Assembly (NCBI GenBank): GCA_038207745.1
Contig: JBBQZL010000113.1
Location: 1-8,983, forward strand
DNA from: JBBQZL01 sp038207745
GTDB taxonomy: Bacteria > Actinomycetota > Thermoleophilia > Solirubrobacterales > 70-9
Direction: 5' to 3'
Length of the DNA: 8,983 nucleotides
The notes under the pieces are model-generated. The model worked only from the letters and a program-made list of their open reading frames with translations. It was not told the origin of the DNA and made no database searches. Positions 5,322-8,983 of this stretch are shown one piece after another; positions within the stretch are counted from its first letter, which is position 1; each line of letters starts with the position of its first letter. A program made the position numbers and the translations under genes.

Positions 5322-6176
5322 CGCCTCAGCTACATCGTCATGCATCTGCGCGATCAGGTCGGCGGCGCTGTCGAATCTCTTCTCACCGCGAAGCCGCTTC
5401 ACAAAGGCGACCCTCAGCGTCTTCCCGTAGAGGTCCTCGTTGAGATCGATCAGATACGCCTCGATCAATACGCCCCGGCCACTTTCAAAGGTCGGCCGGA
5501 CCCCGACATTGACCGCTGCGGGATGGCCATTTGCGAATGCCGCATAGACACCGTGACCAGGCGTGACCAGGCGGTCGTCGGGGACGACATTCGCAGTTGG
5601 GAAGCCAAGTTCCCGGCCTCGCTGATCGCCGGAGACGACCGTTCCCTCGACCATCAGCGGACCTCCTAGACAGTGGCGGACCGCCTCCATGTCCCCGGCG
5701 GCGACAAGGGCCCGGATCCTCGTCGAGGAGACGGCCTCGCCGTCGACCTCCACGAGCGGCACGACCCGGGTCACGAACTCGGGCCGGGCAGCAAGCATCC
5801 CGGGGTCGCCCTTGGCCCTGGCACCGAAGCGAAAGTTCTCGCCGACCGCGACACTTCGCGCGCCGAGCTTCTCGACCAATACATGGTCGATGAACTCCTC
5901 GGCGCTCAGGGCTGAGAACTCCTTGTCGAACGGGATCACCACCAGCTCCTCGACCCCGAGACCCTCGATCACGTCGCGTTTGACCGCGAAGGGCATGATC
6001 AGTTTTGGAAGCGCGGCCGGGTGCAGGATCTCCAGCGGATGCGGATCGAAGGTCAGCACCGTGTCGGAACCCTTGATCACCGCCTGATGACCCAGATGGA
6101 CGCCATCGAAGGTCCCGATCGCAACATCGCGCTCCCGCGGCCCCACGTCCGGCAGTCGCGTCACCTTGAGACTCAA
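5289..6176 (-). CDS. ribF: Bifunctional riboflavin kinase / FAD synthetase
   Basis: Complete, 295 residues. RibF phosphorylates riboflavin to FMN and adenylylates FMN to FAD in the cytoplasm. The N-terminal nucleotidyltransferase half has GTFDGVHLGH (21-30), LTFDPHP (41-47), VGENFRFG (111-118) and SSTRIR (150-155). The C-terminal kinase half has GFPTAN (191-196), the VNVGVRPTF segment and a conserved Glu in LIEAYLIDL. The stretch between GHQAV and LTFDPHP is about ten residues shorter than in E. coli RibF: the helix after the nucleotide motif is cut back while both flanks are intact. The TTG start (6176-6174) overlaps the truB TGA (6175-6173) as TTGA. A GTG four codons in (6164-6162) is a possible alternative; neither has a clear Shine-Dalgarno. 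Its 3' end forms part of the rpsO leader hairpin. A small 10-bp tandem (GTGACCAGGC twice, 5553-5572) lies in the kinase half without disturbing the frame. Confidence 0.97.
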   Translation of the reverse strand: MSLKVTRLPDVGPRERDVAIGTFDGVHLGHQAVIKGSDTVLTFDPHPLEILHPAALPKLIMPFAVKRDVIEGLGVEELVVIPFDKEFSALSAEEFIDHVLVEKLGARSVAVGENFRFGARAKGDPGMLAARPEFVTRVVPLVEVDGEAVSSTRIRALVAAGDMEAVRHCLGGPLMVEGTVVSGDQRGRELGFPTANVVPDDRLVTPGHGVYAAFANGHPAAVNVGVRPTFESGRGVLIEAYLIDLNEDLYGKTLRVAFVKRLRGEKRFDSAADLIAQMHDDVAEAKVVCGRFHRP

Positions 6177-6994
6177 GGAATCACCACTTCGGGCTTCAGC
6201 TGATCGTCTTCGACTCGCGCCACGGCAACCAGTCTGCCACCAACCGTCAATCGCACCCGGCCAGCTTCGACCCCGGGGGCGGAGGCGGGTCCACCCTCGG
6301 CGCCGAGGGCGCGTCCGTTCAGGACCAGGGCGGCCTCGCTTTCGTCGAGCACGCGCTCGGCCATGAACGAGAGAGCCTCGCCCGCGTCGATCGGCGTGTC
6401 CGAAGCGTTCTCGATCAGGAGATCGCCGCCGATCGCGATCCGGCGGAGCTCCTCACAGTAGGCGTCGCCGAGTGTTTCGATCAGGGTTCGGACATATGTG
6501 CCCGCCGAGCAGACGACCTCAAAGGTCGCCCGGTCTCCTTCTGCCGAGATCAGGCGCGAACTGTGGACGTTCACCTCACGAACCGGGGTCTCGATCGACT
6601 CTCCCCGGTGGGCTCTCTTGTAGAGACGCTCGCCATCGATCTTGACCGCCGAGGTCATCGGAACCCTCTGCATGATCCGGCCGACCGGAAGGTTCAGGAT
6701 GGTCGGAATGTCACCGGTCTCGGTCAGCTCCCCGTCGGGATCTCCCGTGGATGATCGCCATCCGAGTCGCGCCGTTGCGAGATAGGTCTTCGGCTGGCTG
6801 ATCAGGTAGCGCTGCAACCGCGTTGCCCGGCCGAGAAGCACGAGCAGGAGCCCGGTCGCAAACGGGTCGAGCGTGCCTGCGTGACCAACCCTCCCCCCAC
6901 GCTCGCGCCTCACCTGCGCGACCACGTCGTGCGAGGTCATCCCAGCCGGTTTGTCGCAGAGCAGGACGGCCGCGCCAGGCGACTCTCGGGCCAC
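6173..6994 (-). CDS. truB: tRNA pseudouridine(55) synthase (TruB)
   Basis: Complete, 273 residues. TruB isomerises uridine 55 in the T-loop of most tRNAs. The opening VLLCDKPAGMTSHDVV is the family's first motif. The catalytic aspartate is Asp43 in GHAGTLDPFATGLL. Further motifs are KTYLATARLG, PMTSAVKIDGERLYKRAHRGE and CSAGTYVRTL, in the usual order. The C-terminal region is short but ends in an RLTVGGRLVAVARVED segment like the small PUA-like tail of many bacterial TruBs. The start is GTG at 6994-6992, 3 nt after the nrnA stop, with GGAG about 8 nt upstream inside the end of nrnA. This spacing suggests coupled translation. The stop overlaps the ribF TTG. The gene sits with infB and rbfA as in most bacteria. 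Confidence 0.97.
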   Translation of the reverse strand: MARESPGAAVLLCDKPAGMTSHDVVAQVRRERGGRVGHAGTLDPFATGLLLVLLGRATRLQRYLISQPKTYLATARLGWRSSTGDPDGELTETGDIPTILNLPVGRIMQRVPMTSAVKIDGERLYKRAHRGESIETPVREVNVHSSRLISAEGDRATFEVVCSAGTYVRTLIETLGDAYCEELRRIAIGGDLLIENASDTPIDAGEALSFMAERVLDESEAALVLNGRALGAEGGPASAPGVEAGRVRLTVGGRLVAVARVEDDQLKPEVVIP

Positions 6995-6997
6995 GAC

Positions 6998-8011
6998 TCA
7001 CTCTCCGAGCTGGGCGGAAACCTGAGCGCAGATCGAGCCGACGATCTCCGGATACTCCTCGTCGGAGGAGAACCCGGCGGCCCTGATGTGTCCGCCGCCA
7101 CCGTGTGCCCGCGCCACGGCGGAGACGTCGATCTCACCGGCCATCGAGCGGAGGCTGACCTTGCGGGTGGCCCTTCCACGGCTCTGCTGCTCCCTGACCA
7201 CGGCGGCGATGCTCGGGCCTTCGATTGATCGCAGATGATCGATGATGCCCTCGGTCATCGTCTCCCCCGATCCCGTGACCTCATAGTCCCGGCTTGTGAT
7301 CTGGGTTATCACGACGCGTCCGTCGCAGACGATCTCAATTCCATCGAGCGCGCGCGAGACAAGCCGCAGCTTTTCGATCGGCACGTTCTCGTAGAGCCGG
7401 CGATAGATGTCGTCGACATCGACGCCGGCATCGATCAGGGCCGCGGTGATGCGATGCGTACGGGCATCGGTGTTCTCGTACATGAACTTGCCGGTGTCGG
7501 TCACCACGCCGACGTAAAGCGCCGAGGCCATCTCCTTGGTCACCGTGACCCCGAGCATCATCGCCAGCTCATAGACGATCTCGGCGGTGCAGGAGGCGGT
7601 CGGGTCGACCAGGTTGACATCGCCAAACCCGGTGTTGTCGTGGTGGTGGTCGATGTTGATGACGCGGCGCCTGCCATCGGCAAGGACATCACGGAGCAGG
7701 TCATCGGGGACCCGATCGAGGTTTCCGCAGTCGAGGCAGATCACCACACGGTCGACCACGTCTGCCGGAGGCTCATGGAAGACCTCTTCAAGCGGCATGA
7801 ACCGGTATTCGATCGGCAGCGGGAACTCGCTCGCGGCAAGAAACATCACCGAGTCCTTGCCGAGTTGGCTGAGCAGGTGGTGCATGCCGAGGAGGGACCC
7901 CAGCGCGTCACCGTCAGGCCCCTCATGGGCGGTGAGCAGGAAGCGATCGTGCTCGCGGAGCTCGGCGGCGACCTGCTCGCGCTCGGCTGCGCCGACACTG
8001 GTCGTGGTCAT
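6998..8011 (-). CDS. nrnA: DHH/DHHA1 phosphoesterase, oligoribonuclease/pAp or cyclic-dinucleotide phosphodiesterase (NrnA type)
   Basis: Complete, 337 residues. NrnA-type enzymes use two metal ions to degrade 2-5-nt RNA (nanoRNA). Relatives also dephosphorylate pAp and, in Mycobacterium (CnpB), cleave cyclic-di-AMP products. Visible metal motifs: HEGPDGDALGS (29-39, ligands His29, Asp33, Asp35), CLDCGN (92-97, Asp94), the DHH signature IDHHHDN (120-126) and VTDTGKF (170-176, Asp172). The DHHA1 substrate domain ends with GGGGHIRAAG (304-313). The length matches the 310-340-residue family and no extra transmembrane or PAS/GGDEF part is present, which rules out GdpP. The ATG at 8011-8009 has GGAG 7 nt upstream. 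It lies 30 bp after rbfA, the usual place in Gram-positive infB clusters, and pairs functionally with PNPase, which leaves short oligos. Which substrate dominates cannot be told from sequence. Confidence 0.94.
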   Translation of the reverse strand: MTTTSVGAAEREQVAAELREHDRFLLTAHEGPDGDALGSLLGMHHLLSQLGKDSVMFLAASEFPLPIEYRFMPLEEVFHEPPADVVDRVVICLDCGNLDRVPDDLLRDVLADGRRRVINIDHHHDNTGFGDVNLVDPTASCTAEIVYELAMMLGVTVTKEMASALYVGVVTDTGKFMYENTDARTHRITAALIDAGVDVDDIYRRLYENVPIEKLRLVSRALDGIEIVCDGRVVITQITSRDYEVTGSGETMTEGIIDHLRSIEGPSIAAVVREQQSRGRATRKVSLRSMAGEIDVSAVARAHGGGGHIRAAGFSSDEEYPEIVGSICAQVSAQLGE

Positions 8012-8041
8012 CTGGGGTCTCCGCTTCGATTCAATTGACCT

Positions 8042-8374
8042 CTAATCATCGAGCAACTTTGAAATTCTGGCACCCTTTTCAACGGTGTCGTCGTACTTGA
8101 AATTGAGCGTCGGCGTGCGCTTCATCCGGACCTCCCGGGCGATCCTGGCCTGGATCACGCCATGTGAGGAGGCAAGCGCGGCCATCGTCGCGTCGCGCTC
8201 CTCCTCGGAGCCGAAGACGCTGACGAAGACCTTTGCCGTCCGGAGGTCCGAACTCGTTTCCACCGAGGTCACGGTGACGAAGCCGATCCGGGGGTCGCTG
8301 AGATCGTCGGCGATCGATGAACCGATGACCTCGCGGAGGACCTGGTTGATGCGGCGTATGCGAGCGGTGGACAT
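8042..8374 (-). CDS. rbfA: 30S ribosome-binding factor A (RbfA)
   Basis: Complete, 110 residues, near the usual 110-130. RbfA is a single KH-fold protein that binds immature 30S particles and helps process the 16S rRNA 5' end, especially in the cold. Conserved segments in order: RIRRINQVLREVI (5-17), DPRIGFVTVTSVETSSDL (27-44), AKVFVSVFG, and TPTLNFKYDDTVEKGARISKLL near the C-terminus. The helix-kink-helix motif, often Ala-x-Gly, appears here as Ser-His-Gly in ALASSHGVIQ, a modest deviation. The ATG at 8374-8372 has no Shine-Dalgarno; instead a promoter ends nine bases upstream, suggesting a leaderless start. Stop is TAG at 8044-8042. The gene lies 83 bp after infB and 30 bp before nrnA. Confidence 0.96.
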   Translation of the reverse strand: MSTARIRRINQVLREVIGSSIADDLSDPRIGFVTVTSVETSSDLRTAKVFVSVFGSEEERDATMAALASSHGVIQARIAREVRMKRTPTLNFKYDDTVEKGARISKLLDD

Positions 8375-8383
8375 GCGGGCTCG

Positions 8384-8411
8384 ACTATAGGGGAAGTGTG
8401 ATCGGAGTCAT
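8384..8411 (-). promoter_or_regulatory. Candidate sigma-70-type promoter for a leaderless rbfA transcript
   Basis: On the minus strand, ATGACT (8411-8406; 4 of 6 to TTGACA) and TATAGT (8389-8384; 5 of 6 to TATAAT) are separated by 16 bp. The -10 box ends nine bases before the rbfA ATG (8374), so initiation 6-9 bases downstream would place the mRNA start within about 0-3 nt of the A of ATG. No Shine-Dalgarno is present in the gap. Leaderless mRNAs are common in actinobacteria. It follows the infB-end hairpin, so rbfA and the genes after it may have their own promoter. Confidence 0.55.
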
Positions 8412-8422
8412 AGCGTTTCGTG

Positions 8423-8450
8423 AGTGGATCCTCATTGCCTGAGAATCACC
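8423..8450 (-). terminator. Hairpin after infB, possible weak terminator or processing site
   Basis: In mRNA sense, UUCUCA pairs with UGAGGA (one G-U) around a GGCAA loop. The stem continues outward with GGUGA against UC(C)ACU, with one bulged C and one G-U. It begins seven nt after the infB TAG and ends just upstream of the rbfA promoter. No U-run follows, so as an intrinsic terminator it would be weak, although high-GC actinobacteria often lack strong U-tracts. An RNA-processing or 3'-end stabilising role is equally possible. Confidence 0.45.
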
Positions 8451-8457
8451 CGGGCTG

Positions 8458-8983
8458 CTACTCGAGCGTCTGCTCGACCTGCCTGGTCTCGAAGAATTCG
8501 TGGATGTCACCGACCTTGACGTCGGCATAGCCACTTAGGACGACACCACACTCCTGGCCGTTCTCCACCTCGCGGACATCGTCCTTGAAGCGGCGCAGAG
8601 AGCCAAGCTTGCCGGTCCAGATGACCGTTCCCTCCCGGACCAGCCGAACGAATGCATCGCGTGTCGCCTTGCCCTCGTTGACGATGCAGCCGGCGATCCG
8701 GCCGACCTTGGAAGCCTTATAAACCTCCTTGATCTCCGCCTCGCCGATCGTGTCCTCGACGTCGACCGCTTCGAGCATGCCCTCCATCGCCGCGCGAAGA
8801 TCCTCGGTGATCTTGTAGATCACGGAGTAGGTGCGAACGTCGATCCCCTCGATCTCGGCAGCACGCCTCGCGTCGGCGAGCGGACGGACATTGAAGCCGA
8901 TGATGATCGCGGTCGATGCCGCCGCAAGCATCACGTCGGACTCGGTGATGCCACCGGTCTGGGCGCGGATGATGTTGATCGTG
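8458..8983 (-). CDS. infB: Translation initiation factor IF-2, C-terminal fragment
   Basis: Partial: the last 174 residues; the N-terminus and GTPase domain lie beyond the right edge. IF-2 is the GTPase that delivers fMet-tRNA to the 30S subunit and promotes subunit joining. The fragment starts in domain III (TINIIRAQTGGITESDVMLA, then AAASTAIIIGFNVRP and RTYSVIYKITEDL). It continues into the C-terminal beta-barrel that binds fMet-tRNA (ASKVGRIAGCIVNEGK, GSLRRFKDDVREVENGQECG, VKVGDIHEFFE). The bacterial 'VGxIAGC' and 'LRRFKDDVxEV' stretches identify IF-2 unambiguously. The reading frame is open to the window edge and ends with TAG at 8460-8458. The 83-bp gap to rbfA holds a hairpin and a promoter, so the link to the downstream operon may be partial. 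Confidence 0.97.
   Translation of the reverse strand, partial: TINIIRAQTGGITESDVMLAAASTAIIIGFNVRPLADARRAAEIEGIDVRTYSVIYKITEDLRAAMEGMLEAVDVEDTIGEAEIKEVYKASKVGRIAGCIVNEGKATRDAFVRLVREGTVIWTGKLGSLRRFKDDVREVENGQECGVVLSGYADVKVGDIHEFFETRQVEQTLE

Noticed and set aside
5553..5572. 10-bp tandem repeat GTGACCAGGC x2 in ribF
   Set aside because: It reads through in frame as ordinary RLVTPGHGVY codons; two short copies do not support a repeat element, though it could be a slippage-prone spot.
7235..8038. 267-codon open frame on the plus strand opposite nrnA
   Set aside because: Mirror of the DHH phosphoesterase codons; the His/Asp-rich look comes from the complement of the coding strand.
1..8983. CRISPR array, mobile element, tRNA/rRNA or novel defence system
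   Set aside because: No regularly spaced repeats, transposase or integrase motifs, cloverleaf or rRNA sequence seen; nearly all the window is accounted for by known housekeeping genes on one strand.

Overview
This window is a single-strand housekeeping cluster. Every gene I can support is read on the minus strand, so transcription runs from the high-coordinate end to the low one. In that order the genes are: the 3' end of infB (IF-2), rbfA, a DHH/DHHA1 phosphoesterase (nrnA type), truB, ribF, rpsO, a damaged peroxiredoxin gene, pnp, an M16 zinc peptidase, dapB and the 5' end of an amidase. The order infB-rbfA-nrnA-truB-ribF-rpsO-pnp-M16 peptidase-dapB is the classic Gram-positive/actinobacterial translation and RNA-processing cluster. 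High G+C, frequent GTG/TTG starts, stop/start overlaps and the style of the proteins (short DapB, short RibF, an AhpE/BCP-like peroxiredoxin with a 'CTDQ' active site) suggest a deep actinobacterium, perhaps class Thermoleophilia. The lineage is inference; no rRNA is present.

Layout. 8983-8458: C-terminal 174 residues of IF-2. 8457-8375: an 83-bp gap holding a hairpin and then a good promoter placed so close to the rbfA ATG that the transcript would be nearly leaderless. 8374-5289: rbfA, nrnA, truB and ribF, tightly packed (gaps of 30 and 3 bp, then a TTGA overlap). 5321-5255: two consecutive hairpins covering the end of ribF and the rpsO leader, a candidate S15 autoregulatory element. 5254-4985: rpsO. 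4988-4535: a peroxiredoxin gene with no normal start codon, a frameshift and a substituted active-site residue, read here as a pseudogene. 4534-4387: a 148-bp pnp leader with a hairpin and a strong Shine-Dalgarno. 4386-2179: pnp. 2169-898: M16 peptidase. 901-230: dapB, coupled to the peptidase by ATGA. 179-1: amidase N-terminus.

How the genes work together. IF-2 starts translation, RbfA matures the 30S subunit, TruB makes tRNA pseudouridine 55, S15 nucleates 30S assembly, PNPase degrades and polishes RNA, and NrnA finishes off the short oligonucleotides PNPase leaves. RibF makes FMN/FAD and DapB feeds lysine and diaminopimelate synthesis; both are common passengers of this cluster.

I found no mobile element, CRISPR array, phage gene, tRNA/rRNA or novel multi-gene system. 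The parts worth a second look are the decaying peroxiredoxin between rpsO and pnp, the two-hairpin rpsO leader, the leaderless rbfA promoter, and several perfect inverted repeats inside coding sequence, notably 688-707 in dapB and 2030-2055 in the peptidase gene.
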